Shown here: positions 43,697 to 51,979 of the stretch, piece after piece | Layout: each line of letters opens with the position of its first letter | How positions within the stretch are numbered: the first letter of the stretch is position 1 | Source of the DNA: Streptomyces sp. NBC_00239 | GTDB lineage: Bacteria > Actinomycetota > Actinomycetes > Streptomycetales > Streptomycetaceae | NCBI RefSeq assembly: GCF_036194065.1 | Contig: NZ_CP108095.1 | Coordinates: 310,001 to 374,000, forward strand | Length of the DNA stretch: 64,000 bases | Direction of reading: 5' to 3' | Position numbers and translations under genes: made by a program | The notes under the pieces: generated by a model | The model's input: the letters and a program-made list of their open reading frames with translations, nothing else | What the model was told of the DNA's origin: nothing | The model's database searches: none

Positions 43697-44311
43697 ATGG
43701 CTTTCGGGATCTCGTTCCAGCGGACCTTCAAGCACCGACCGTGGATCGACGCGGTGGACCGGGTCGCGGCGGCTGGGGACAACGGCTTCAACGTCCGGTT
43801 CCAGATGCTGGAGGCGGACCTCGACACCATCGGCAGCCGCTTCGCGGCGGTCAGCACGGCGCTGGACTCGCTCGTGGCGGTCGGCGGGGCGGCCCGGAGC
43901 GTGGCCATCGCCCCCCTGCTCACCACGGTCGGATCCGTCGGATGGGACCATTCCACCCCTGGTGAGGCGCGCAAGGGGGCCGCGGCCGAGGTGGCGAAGG
44001 GGGCGGTGCCGGTGTCCTTGCCGGCCGGGGGCACGATCACGCGGTTCCATGCGTTCGGCACCTGCTCCGGTGTGGGTCGGCTGAAGCTCGATCTCGTCCG
44101 GCGCAACCTCGCCGGCGGCGGCGAGGTGAAGGTCGTCCAGCTCGTCGCACAGCCCAGCGGCAGTTTCACCCTGGAGAAGGCCCCCGATCCGGCGAACGCC
44201 GTGGTCGACGCCAAGGCGGGCTATTTCATCCTCGCCCAGACCGACGGGGCGGCGACGGGCGACACCATGGCCCTCACCGGCTTCAAGGTGACGTACACGG
44301 AACCGGCATGA
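43697..44311 (+). CDS. Small fibre-like or baseplate accessory protein (204 aa)
   Basis: Starts MAFGISFQRTFKHRPWID. The N-terminal third is a helix with heptad character (NGFNVRFQMLEADLDTIGSR, FAAVSTALDSLVAV) that looks like a trimeric stalk or attachment helix, and the rest is a beta sandwich (VPVSLPAGGTITRFHAFGTC, FILAQTDGAATGDTMALTGF). That layout suits a short fibre. A GTG at 43652 would add 15 residues. It is the last gene of the machine operon, and a relic of a propeller gene follows immediately. Confidence 0.55.
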   Translation: MAFGISFQRTFKHRPWIDAVDRVAAAGDNGFNVRFQMLEADLDTIGSRFAAVSTALDSLVAVGGAARSVAIAPLLTTVGSVGWDHSTPGEARKGAAAEVAKGAVPVSLPAGGTITRFHAFGTCSGVGRLKLDLVRRNLAGGGEVKVVQLVAQPSGSFTLEKAPDPANAVVDAKAGYFILAQTDGAATGDTMALTGFKVTYTEPA

Positions 44312-44335
44312 CCGACCCCGGTCCGGGGCCCCGCG

Positions 44336-44440
44336 GTCCCGGTCGGCGACTCACCCCACGGCGTCGTCCTCGCCCCGGAGGGCGGCCGTGCGTACGTCAT
44401 GAACGCGGCTTCGGACACGGTCTCGGTGGTGGACCGGTGA
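44336..44440 (+). pseudogene. Relic C-terminal blade of a lost YVTN propeller gene
   Basis: The frame reads PVGDSPHGVVLAPEGGRAYV then MNAASDTVSVVDR and a stop. This is the exact last blade found at the 3' ends of the genes at 44478 (PHGVALDPDGRRAYVANAAS) and 47180. Nothing upstream of the blade belongs to such a gene. The spacer that follows also matches the spacer before the 47180 gene, so a third tandem copy was deleted down to its tail. Confidence 0.85.
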
Positions 44441-44477
44441 AATTGCCGACCCCTGGTGAGCGCTCCATCCTGGACGG

Positions 44478-47087
44478 GTGGTGAACACCGGCACCGATCC
44501 CATTCCGCTCGGCCAGTCGCCCGTCAGCCTGGCGCTGTCCACGGACGGACGCACGCTCTACGTCACCGGCGTACCGTCCACCGTCTCCGTGATCGACACC
44601 GCCGACGACCGGCTGCTGGGCACGTTCAACGGGGCTCCCGGCGACATCGTGGTCCATCCCGACGGCAAGCGTCTGTACATCGCCGACGCGGCGGCGGGCG
44701 TGATCGAGGTGGCCGTCGCGACGCAGACGGTGAGCCGGACCATCGACGTCGGGGGGAGAGCAGGATCCCTCGCCATCACCCCGGACGGGCGCCGCATCTA
44801 CGCGACCGTCGACTCCCTGCGCGCCGTGGCCGTGGTCGACACCGGGCTCGGGAAGAAGATCCGCCAGATCGGGGTGGGCCCCGAGCCCTCCCGGGTGGCC
44901 GTCTCCCCCGACGGGCTGCGCGCGTACGTGTGCGATGTCGAGGCGGGCAGCGTGACGGTTATCGACACGGGCACCGACACCGTCGTCGACAGCCCCGTGC
45001 CGGTGGGGAAGTTCCCCCTCGCCGTGGCCGTCTCCCCCGACAACAGGCGGGTCTTCGCCGCCTCCCTGCTCGACAACAAGGTCTCCGTGATCGACGCCGC
45101 CACCCTCGGGGTCGTCGGCACGGTCCCGGTGGCCGGCTTCCCCCAGGACCTCCGGCTGTCACCGGACGGCAGGCGGCTGTACGTGTGCCCCAGCGACATC
45201 GACGGGATCACCGTCGTCGACACCGCGAGCCTCAAGGTCCTCCGTACGGTGCCGATCGGCGGCGCCCCGTTCCGGATCGTGCTGACCGCCGACGGCCGCC
45301 GCGGCTACGCCACCGACCACGAGGCGCGCACGGTGGTGCCCTTCCTCGCCAGCTCCGTGCCCGTCCCGGCCGGCACCCGGCCGGAGGCGGTGGCGGCACT
45401 CGGCGGAGGCCGCGTGTACGTCACCGCCTCCGGTGACGACTCCGTCTCCGCGGTCACCGCCGCGGACACCCGCATCCCCTGCCGCGGCGAGCCGAACGCC
45501 GTGGTCGTGGCACCGGACGGCAGCCGCGCGTACGTGGGCAACCGGACCGCGAAGACCGTGTCGGTGGTGGACCTCGAAACGAACACGGTGGTGGAGGAGG
45601 TCTCCCTGTCCCGTCAGATCAGCGGGATGTCCATGACCCCGGACGGCGAGCTGCTCTGCGCGGCCGGCGACGACGGCTTCTCCGTGCTGGGCCTCGGCCC
45701 CCAGGTGTCGGAGTTCCTGAGCGCGGGCGGAGTGGTGGACGGCGCCCAGGACGTGGCCGTGGCCCCCGACGGGAGACACATCTTCATCGCCCAGGCCGGC
45801 ACGGCCAACGTGGCCGTGTTCGACCTGGCCGCGTTCACGGACTCCCTCCCGCCCATCCCGGTGGGTGTCGATGCGGAGGCACTCGCGCTGACGCCCGGCG
45901 GGCACCTGTACGTGGCGAACCTCGAATCGGCGAGCGTGACGGTCATCGACGCCGGCAGCCGCACCGTCCTGGGCACCATCGCGGTGGCGAAGTTCCCGTG
46001 GGGCGTGGCCGCCTCGCCGGACGGGCAGCGCGTGTACGTCTCCCACCGGGACTCCGGCACCGTGACCGTCATCGACACCGCCACCCGCAAAGTGATCGGC
46101 CAGCCCATCCGGGTCGGCCGCAAGCCCAAGGGCATGGCGGTGAGCGAGGACGGACGCCGGCTGTACGTCGCCGCATCCGTCTCCGGACTCCTCGTGACCG
46201 TGGACACGCAGACGCGGGCGGTCATCGGCCGGACCGCGGTCGGCTTCCGGCCCGTGGACGTGGCCCTGACCCCCGACGGCCGGAGCGCCTGCGTCGCCGC
46301 CTCCGGATCGGACGAGCTCTGCGTGGTGGGCCTGGGCCCGGCCCGCATCCGGGTGGGCGAACGCCCCGTGGGCCTGGTGGCCGGCAACGGGCTCGTGTAC
46401 GTGGCCGACTCCGGGTCCGGGACGGTTTCGGTGATCGACACCCGGACCAACTCCCTGGCCGGGACCCCGATCCCCGTGGGCGGCCAGCCTCACGCCCTGG
46501 CACTGGGCCCCGGCGGCAGCCGCCTCTACGTCACCGACTCCGGTTCGGGGCAGGTGTCCATCGTGGACACGGCCACCCGGGCGGTGGTCGGTACGCCCGT
46601 CCCGGTGGGCAGCGCCCCGCTGGGCGCGGCGGTGTCCCCCGACGGCAAACGGCTCTACGTGGCCGCCTCCGACGCAGCCACGGTCACCGTCGTCAACACG
46701 GACTCCGGCACCGTGGTCGGTACGCCCGCCACGGTCGGGGTCGCCCCGGCAGCGGTGGCCGTCAGCGCCGACGGCGCCCGGCTGTTCGTGGCCGACGCGG
46801 GCAAGGAGCAGCTGCTCGTGGCCGACGCCGCCACGCTCGCCGTCACCGCCACCGTCACGCTGCCCGGCCCCCCGCACGGACTGGCTCTCTCCTCAGACGG
46901 GAAACGCCTCCTCGTCACCGTCCCCGCGGAGAAGTGCCTGGTCCTGGTCGACACCGCCACCCTCGCCCCGTCCGAGCCCCCGATCCCGGTCGGCAGTTCC
47001 CCGCACGGGGTCGCGCTCGACCCGGACGGCCGCCGGGCGTACGTCGCGAACGCCGCGTCGGACACGGTCTCGGTGGTCGATTGCTGA
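44478..47087 (+). CDS. YVTN-type beta-propeller protein B (869 aa)
   Basis: GTG start aligned with the paralogues (MVNTGTDPIPLGQSPVSLAL). It consists of about twenty blades with PDGRRIYA/PDGLRAYV, VxVIDTGT and VGxxP elements throughout, and ends in AYVANAASDTVSVVDC. No signal peptide or membrane segment. It is most similar to the next gene, with long nearly identical DNA stretches in the 3' half, so the pair arose by recent tandem duplication. Placed directly behind the injection operon. It may serve as receptor-binding fibre, cargo or a cytosolic interaction platform; the sequence does not decide. Confidence 0.85.
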   Translation: MVNTGTDPIPLGQSPVSLALSTDGRTLYVTGVPSTVSVIDTADDRLLGTFNGAPGDIVVHPDGKRLYIADAAAGVIEVAVATQTVSRTIDVGGRAGSLAITPDGRRIYATVDSLRAVAVVDTGLGKKIRQIGVGPEPSRVAVSPDGLRAYVCDVEAGSVTVIDTGTDTVVDSPVPVGKFPLAVAVSPDNRRVFAASLLDNKVSVIDAATLGVVGTVPVAGFPQDLRLSPDGRRLYVCPSDIDGITVVDTASLKVLRTVPIGGAPFRIVLTADGRRGYATDHEARTVVPFLASSVPVPAGTRPEAVAALGGGRVYVTASGDDSVSAVTAADTRIPCRGEPNAVVVAPDGSRAYVGNRTAKTVSVVDLETNTVVEEVSLSRQISGMSMTPDGELLCAAGDDGFSVLGLGPQVSEFLSAGGVVDGAQDVAVAPDGRHIFIAQAGTANVAVFDLAAFTDSLPPIPVGVDAEALALTPGGHLYVANLESASVTVIDAGSRTVLGTIAVAKFPWGVAASPDGQRVYVSHRDSGTVTVIDTATRKVIGQPIRVGRKPKGMAVSEDGRRLYVAASVSGLLVTVDTQTRAVIGRTAVGFRPVDVALTPDGRSACVAASGSDELCVVGLGPARIRVGERPVGLVAGNGLVYVADSGSGTVSVIDTRTNSLAGTPIPVGGQPHALALGPGGSRLYVTDSGSGQVSIVDTATRAVVGTPVPVGSAPLGAAVSPDGKRLYVAASDAATVTVVNTDSGTVVGTPATVGVAPAAVAVSADGARLFVADAGKEQLLVADAATLAVTATVTLPGPPHGLALSSDGKRLLVTVPAEKCLVLVDTATLAPSEPPIPVGSSPHGVALDPDGRRAYVANAASDTVSVVDC

Positions 47088-47179
47088 GCAGCGCCTCCCC
47101 GCGGGCGGGAGCGCCCGGGGTGGCCACGCCCGATCACACTGAAATTGCCGAGCGTCGGAAGGCGCTCCATCCTGGACGG
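47088..47179 (+). promoter_or_regulatory. Conserved spacer between tandem propeller genes
   Basis: The motif GAAATTGCCGA and the block GCGCTCCATCCTGGACGG recur in the same order before both genes (44439-44477 and 47140-47180). Conservation of a non-coding leader suggests a ribosome-binding or promoter element kept with each copy, or simply the age of the duplication. Confidence 0.45.
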
Positions 47180-49792
47180 GTGGTGAACACCGGCACCGCT
47201 CCCATTCCGCTCGGCCAGTCGTCCCTCTTCCTGGCGCTGTCCACGGACGGACGCACGCTCTTCGTCACCGGCGGAACCTCCACGGTCTCCGTGATCGACA
47301 CCGCCGACGACCGCTTGCTGGGGACGTTCGTCGGAACGCCCGGCGACCTCGTGGCCCATCCCGACGGCAAGCGTCTGTACATCCTCAACGGCACGGCGGG
47401 CGTGTCCGAGATGGACATCGCCACGCAGAAGAGGACCCGGACCATCGACGTCGGGGGGAAGCCCGGATCCCTCGCCGTCACCCCGGACGGACGCCGCATC
47501 TACGCGGCGGTCGAATCCCTGGACGCCGTGGTCGTGATCGACACCGACCTGGGCAAGAAGATCCGCGAGATCCCGGTGGGCTCCAAGCCCTCCCGGCTGG
47601 TCGTCTCCCCCGACGGCCTGCGCGTCTACGTCGCCAACGCCGGCGGGGGCACCGTGACGGTGATCGACACCGGCGCCGACATCGCGTTCGCCGGGCCCGT
47701 CCCGGTGGGAGACGCTCCGAGCGCCTTGGCCGTCTCCCCCGATGGCAGCCGGGTCTTCGTCGCCGCTCTGGAAGACCACAAGATCTCCGTGATCAACTCC
47801 GTCACGCTCGGCGTCATCGCGACGGTCGCGGTGGCCGGTTTCCCCAAGGACCTCCGGCTGTCACCGGACGGCAGGCGCCTGTACGTGTGCCCGATCGCCT
47901 TCGACGGGATCACGTCCCTGGACACCGCCAGCCTGAAGATCGTCCGTACGGTGCCGATCGGTGGCGCCCCCTTCCGGATCGTCCTGACGGCCGACGGCCG
48001 CCGCGGCTACGCCACCGACCGCGAGGCGCGCGCGGTGGTGCCCTTCCTCACCGACTCGATGCGCGTCGCGGTCGGCACGCGGCCGGAGGGCGTGGCGGCA
48101 CCGGACGGGCGTCGTGTGTACGTCACCGCCTCCGGTGACGACTCCGTCTCCGTCGTCGCCACCGCGGACACCCGCATCGCCTGCCGTCGCGAACCGAGCG
48201 CGGTGGTCGTGGCACCCGACGGCAGCCGCGCGTACGTGGGCAACCGGATCGCGAAATCCGTCCAGGTGGTGGACCTCAAGACCAACACGGTCGTCGGGGA
48301 GGTCCTCCTGTCCCGTGCGGTCGCCGCGATGGCCATGACCGCGGACGGGAAGAGCCTCTTTGCGGTCGGCGACGACAGCTGGTTCCGGATGACCCCCGGC
48401 CCCCCGATCACTCTGACCACGAGCGTGGCCGGATTCGCCGGATCGGTCGGGGGCGTCGCCACCACCCCGGACGGGTCGCGGTTGTTCGTCACCGATGGGC
48501 GGGCGGACGCCGTTTTGGTGATCGACCCGAGCGGACCGGGCGGGATCGTCGAGTCCTTCCCGACGGGACGCCTTCCTCACGGCCTCGCCCTGACGCCCGG
48601 CGGACACCTGTACGTGGCGAACCTCGAATCGGCCAGTGTGAGCGTGATCGACACCGGCAGCCGCACGGCCTTGGGCACCATCGCGGTGGCGAAGTTCCCG
48701 TGGGGCGTGGCCGTGGCACCGGACGGGCAGCGCGTGTACGTCTCCCACCGGGACTCCGGCAATGTGACCGTCATCGACGCGGCCACCCGCAAGGTGACCG
48801 GCGAGCAGGTCCCCCGGGTCGGGCGCCGGCCCATGGGCATGGCGGTGAGCGCGGACGGACGCCGGCTGTACGTCGCCGCGGCCGGTTCCGGAACCCTGGT
48901 CACCGTGGACACCCAGACGCGGAAGGTCACCGGCACGACCACGGTCGGCTTCCAGCCCGAGGACGTGGCTCTGACCCCCGACGGGCGGAGCGCCTGCGTC
49001 GCCGTCTCCGGCTTCAACCACCTCTGCGTGGTGGACGCGGGCCCGGCCCGCATCCGGGTGGGCAAACGCCCCGTGGGCCTGGTGGCCGCCAACGGACTCG
49101 CGTACGTGGCCGACTCCGGATCCGGCACGGTCTCGGTGATCGACACCCGGACCAACACCCTGACCGGGACCCCGATCCCCGTGGGCGGCCAGCCGCACGC
49201 CCTGGCCCTCGGCCCCGGCGGCAGCCGCCTCTACGTCACCGACAACGGCGCGGGGACGGCGTCCATCGTGGACACGGCCACCCGGACCGTGATCGGCGAC
49301 CCCGTCCCCGTCGGCAGCACCCCGCTGGGCGCGGCCGTCTCCCCCGACGGCAAACGGCTCTACGTGGCCGCCTCCGACTCCGCCACCGTCACCGTCGTCG
49401 ACACGGACACCGCCACGGTCGTCGGTACGCCCACCCCGGTCGGGGTCGCCCCGGCAGCGGTGGCCGTCAGCGCCGACGGCACCCGGCTGTTCGTGGCCGA
49501 CGCGGGCGCAGACCAGTTGCTCGTGGCCGACCCCGACGCGCTCGCCGTCACCGCCACCGTGTCCTTGCCCGGCCCGCCGCACGGACTGGCTCTCTCGGGG
49601 GACGGGAAGCTCCTGCTCGTCACCGTCCCTGCCGCGAAGTGCCTGGTCCTGGTCGACACCGCGGCCCTGCGGACGGTCGGCGAGCCGGTCCCGGTGGGCA
49701 ACGCCCCGCACGGGGTCGCTTTTGCCTCCGACGGCCGCCGGGCGTACGTGGCCAACACCGGCTCGGACACGCTGTCGATGGTGGACCTTTGA
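47180..49792 (+). CDS. YVTN-type beta-propeller protein C (870 aa)
   Basis: GTG start matches the paralogues (MVNTGTAPIPLGQSSLFLAL). Blade pattern and end (AYVANTGSDTLSMVDL) as in protein B. Differences concentrate in blades around residues 400-460, where C has GDDSWFRMTPGPPITLTTSV in place of the B sequence, so that section may be the variable binding face. No signal peptide. A much longer upstream frame exists but runs through the B gene in another phase and is not used. The PAAR-like gene follows after 29 bases. Confidence 0.85.
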   Translation: MVNTGTAPIPLGQSSLFLALSTDGRTLFVTGGTSTVSVIDTADDRLLGTFVGTPGDLVAHPDGKRLYILNGTAGVSEMDIATQKRTRTIDVGGKPGSLAVTPDGRRIYAAVESLDAVVVIDTDLGKKIREIPVGSKPSRLVVSPDGLRVYVANAGGGTVTVIDTGADIAFAGPVPVGDAPSALAVSPDGSRVFVAALEDHKISVINSVTLGVIATVAVAGFPKDLRLSPDGRRLYVCPIAFDGITSLDTASLKIVRTVPIGGAPFRIVLTADGRRGYATDREARAVVPFLTDSMRVAVGTRPEGVAAPDGRRVYVTASGDDSVSVVATADTRIACRREPSAVVVAPDGSRAYVGNRIAKSVQVVDLKTNTVVGEVLLSRAVAAMAMTADGKSLFAVGDDSWFRMTPGPPITLTTSVAGFAGSVGGVATTPDGSRLFVTDGRADAVLVIDPSGPGGIVESFPTGRLPHGLALTPGGHLYVANLESASVSVIDTGSRTALGTIAVAKFPWGVAVAPDGQRVYVSHRDSGNVTVIDAATRKVTGEQVPRVGRRPMGMAVSADGRRLYVAAAGSGTLVTVDTQTRKVTGTTTVGFQPEDVALTPDGRSACVAVSGFNHLCVVDAGPARIRVGKRPVGLVAANGLAYVADSGSGTVSVIDTRTNTLTGTPIPVGGQPHALALGPGGSRLYVTDNGAGTASIVDTATRTVIGDPVPVGSTPLGAAVSPDGKRLYVAASDSATVTVVDTDTATVVGTPTPVGVAPAAVAVSADGTRLFVADAGADQLLVADPDALAVTATVSLPGPPHGLALSGDGKLLLVTVPAAKCLVLVDTAALRTVGEPVPVGNAPHGVAFASDGRRAYVANTGSDTLSMVDL

Positions 49793-49821
49793 TTTGTCAG
49801 TGCACCGCTGGGAGGTGACCC

Positions 49822-50289
49822 ATGGCCGAACCCGTGGTCCTCGACGGGGATCTGGTGACCGTAAAACCGCCCGAGGTCCCCCCCGTGGCGACGTACACCG
49901 TCGTGCCCCCCGATCCGCCGCTGCGGGTGACGGGATCGAGCCCGCACGTCCGGGTGGGCGGTCGCGCCGCCTGCCTGCCGGAGGACATCGAGAAGACACT
50001 CAAGGCGACCTTCACCTATACCGCCGGCGTGTTCGCCACCCCCGGGAAGGGAACGATCTCCTTCACGCTCAAGGAGGCGAACAAGTCCCGGAAGGCCGAG
50101 GACACCGCCGCCGGAGGCGGCGAGCCGCTCGTGCTGAGCGGCACCGAGTTCGTCGCCACGTTCACCTTCGAAAAGCCCGCCCAGGACCCGCAGCAGAAGC
50201 CGGACCCCGAGCGGACGACGGGCTCGAAGAAGGAGGGAAAAGCCTCCTTCTCCTCCCCCGGAGAGCCCGCCGCACTGCACTCCGCGTAG
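49822..50289 (+). CDS. PAAR-like spike-tip candidate (155 aa)
   Basis: A strong ribosome-binding site (GGGAGGTGACC) precedes the ATG. The chain starts with MAEPVVLDGDLVTV and contains HVRVGGRAACLPEDI, which recalls the short strand-turn repeats and conserved 'v.vgGkpv' of PAAR-like tips. A second strand block (TFTYTAGVFATPGKGTISFT) and a charged, Lys/Pro-rich tail (KPAQDPQQKPDPERTTGSKK) follow. PAAR-like proteins cap the spike and can carry effectors. It is displaced from the spike gene by the propeller tandem, and the family match is weak, so this is a moderate call. Confidence 0.5.
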   Translation: MAEPVVLDGDLVTVKPPEVPPVATYTVVPPDPPLRVTGSSPHVRVGGRAACLPEDIEKTLKATFTYTAGVFATPGKGTISFTLKEANKSRKAEDTAAGGGEPLVLSGTEFVATFTFEKPAQDPQQKPDPERTTGSKKEGKASFSSPGEPAALHSA

Positions 50290-50608
50290 GCGCCCTGCAC
50301 CGCGTCCTCACAGAGGAACAGGGTCGGTTGGCGGCGCCGGGCCGCACGTGACGTCATCGGCTACGTGGCCCCGGTCGGCGAGAACGCGGAGAGCGTCGAG
50401 CGTGCCTTGCGCGCCGTCCGCGAGGGCGAGGCCGCACTGCGCTGACCCGCACCCCGGTACCCGGGGCGCCGCCGCGGGGGCTCAGCCGAGTCGAGGGTCG
50501 ACCCCCACCGCTGTGCCGGCTCCGCCGTCCTGCGCCCGTCCCCCGCCCGCCTCGTGCTGAGCGGAGCCCGGCCCGGTGGGCCCCGCCCGTACCCGTGGAG
50601 TGGCGAGG
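50290..50608. other. Gene-poor gap with a possible 33-codon gene tail
   Basis: The frame 50347-50445 (+) reads DVIGYVAPVGENAESVERAL-RAVREGEAALR and stops; it looks like the C-terminus of a larger protein, perhaps an ATP-grasp enzyme, with nothing before it. A small CCCCGG-TAC-CCGGGG hairpin follows at about 50452. Nothing else is supported. Confidence 0.35.
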
Positions 50609-51979
50609 TCAGCGGGTTCCGGCATGGGGGGCCTCGCCCAGGACGTCGGCGAGGCGGGCCCGGGCCGTCCGGTTGTACGAGCTGTCGGGCCGCAGGCCGG
50701 TCCGTTCGCTGATGAGTACGCGGGCCAGGTCGTGCCGCCCGGAGCGGAGGGCGGAGTCGATGAGGGTCTGCTGGAGGGCGTCGCGCTGTGCGTGGCTGCC
50801 TCCGAACTCGTGCAGCCTGCGGCGCAGTGGCCACAGCAGGTCCACGACGGTGGTGTGATCGCCCCGGGCGTGCGCGAGCAGCGCCTCGCACGCGGGCAGG
50901 CCGATCTCGGCGGTCATCCGCCGGTTGGTGACCGTCTCGTGGCCTTCCCGCTCCAGCCAGCGCCGCCGGTCGGCGATGAGCCGCGCGGCCTCGCCGAACC
51001 GGCCGGCGCCGGCGTAGGACATGACGGCGTGCACGTCGTTGAACGCGTAGAAGGGAGGGTCGGCGCGCGCGGCCCACGCGTCGGCCAGTGCCTCCCAGCG
51101 GGCGGCGGTCTGCACCCCGGCGAGCCGGATCCGCCACAACAGGGCTGCGGCGTCCAGCAGTTCCATGGCCAGTCCGGCTGATGCGTCGTGGTGGAGGGAG
51201 GCGTCGTGGATGCGCAGCGCGGCGTCGGTGTCCTCGGCTTCCAGGGCGTACAGCGCGTAGTGCCACCAGTTGTGGACGTCCAGGTAGTTGTCCCGCGCCC
51301 AGTGCTCACGGCGGGCGTCGAGGTAGCCGATGCCTTCGGACACGCGTCCCTGCATCTCGTACGTGTGGACCACGGCGTGGATGGCCCAGACGTCGTGGGG
51401 GTCCTGTTCGACTGCGGCGAGCCCCGCTTCCTCGGCCCGCCGGTAGTGGCCCGACTCCTCCAGTCCGAAGGCGTACATGCCCAGCAGCAGGCTCCGGTGG
51501 GGGTCGGCGGTGTCCCAGGCGGACAGGGCTCCCCCGATGCGGTCGCGCAGCCGGACGGCGTCCCCGGTGAAGAAGTCCAGCTGGTGCCCGACAGCCAGGG
51601 CGAGCGGGTCCCTCGGGCACGCCAGGGACAACTCCTCCAGCAGCCCGGCGGCCCGCCGCAGATCTCCGGCCAGCCAGGCCCCGGCCGCGGCGACGTGCAG
51701 GCGCTCCCGCACGGGCAGGGCGGCCACGTCCACGCCGGCCACGTACCCGTCGAACCGCCGCCGGGCCGTGACGGCCTCGGCGGGCTCGGTCCCCAGCATT
51801 CCGAGGTAGGCGGCGAAGGAGTGGGCTACGGGGGTGGCGGGCCCGCTGCCGAGGGCGTCCGCGACGGCCGGCTCCACCCCGGGGCGGAAATGGAGCAGCG
51901 CGTCGACGGCACGGTCGAGGTGGCCGGCCGTCTCCCGGGTGCACTCGTGCAGGGGGTTGCCGTACCGGTCGGTCACCAT
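50609..51979 (-). CDS. TPR-repeat protein, TTC38-like (456 aa)
   Basis: All-helical, with pairs of helices in tetratricopeptide spacing (AVTARRRFDGYVAGVDVAAL, LHVAAAGAWLAGDLRRAAGL, YRRAEEAGLAAVEQDPHDVW, AIHAVVHTYEMQGRVSEGI). The motif VHNWWHYALYALE is characteristic of the tetratricopeptide protein 38 family, which is cytosolic and of unknown function. No signal peptide. Its ATG overlaps the stop of propeller gene D, so the two are made from one message and may bind each other. Confidence 0.8.
   Translation of the reverse strand: MVTDRYGNPLHECTRETAGHLDRAVDALLHFRPGVEPAVADALGSGPATPVAHSFAAYLGMLGTEPAEAVTARRRFDGYVAGVDVAALPVRERLHVAAAGAWLAGDLRRAAGLLEELSLACPRDPLALAVGHQLDFFTGDAVRLRDRIGGALSAWDTADPHRSLLLGMYAFGLEESGHYRRAEEAGLAAVEQDPHDVWAIHAVVHTYEMQGRVSEGIGYLDARREHWARDNYLDVHNWWHYALYALEAEDTDAALRIHDASLHHDASAGLAMELLDAAALLWRIRLAGVQTAARWEALADAWAARADPPFYAFNDVHAVMSYAGAGRFGEAARLIADRRRWLEREGHETVTNRRMTAEIGLPACEALLAHARGDHTTVVDLLWPLRRRLHEFGGSHAQRDALQQTLIDSALRSGRHDLARVLISERTGLRPDSSYNRTARARLADVLGEAPHAGTR

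Noticed and set aside
29003..44311. A prophage or phage-derived tailocin
   Set aside because: No capsid, portal, terminase, integrase, holin or endolysin genes are present; the gene order and the internal cargo candidates fit an injection system better.
45998..47179. Extension of propeller gene C upstream to 45998
   Set aside because: The extra part runs through propeller gene B in another phase and is arginine-rich nonsense. The GTG at 47180 aligns with the starts of the paralogues.
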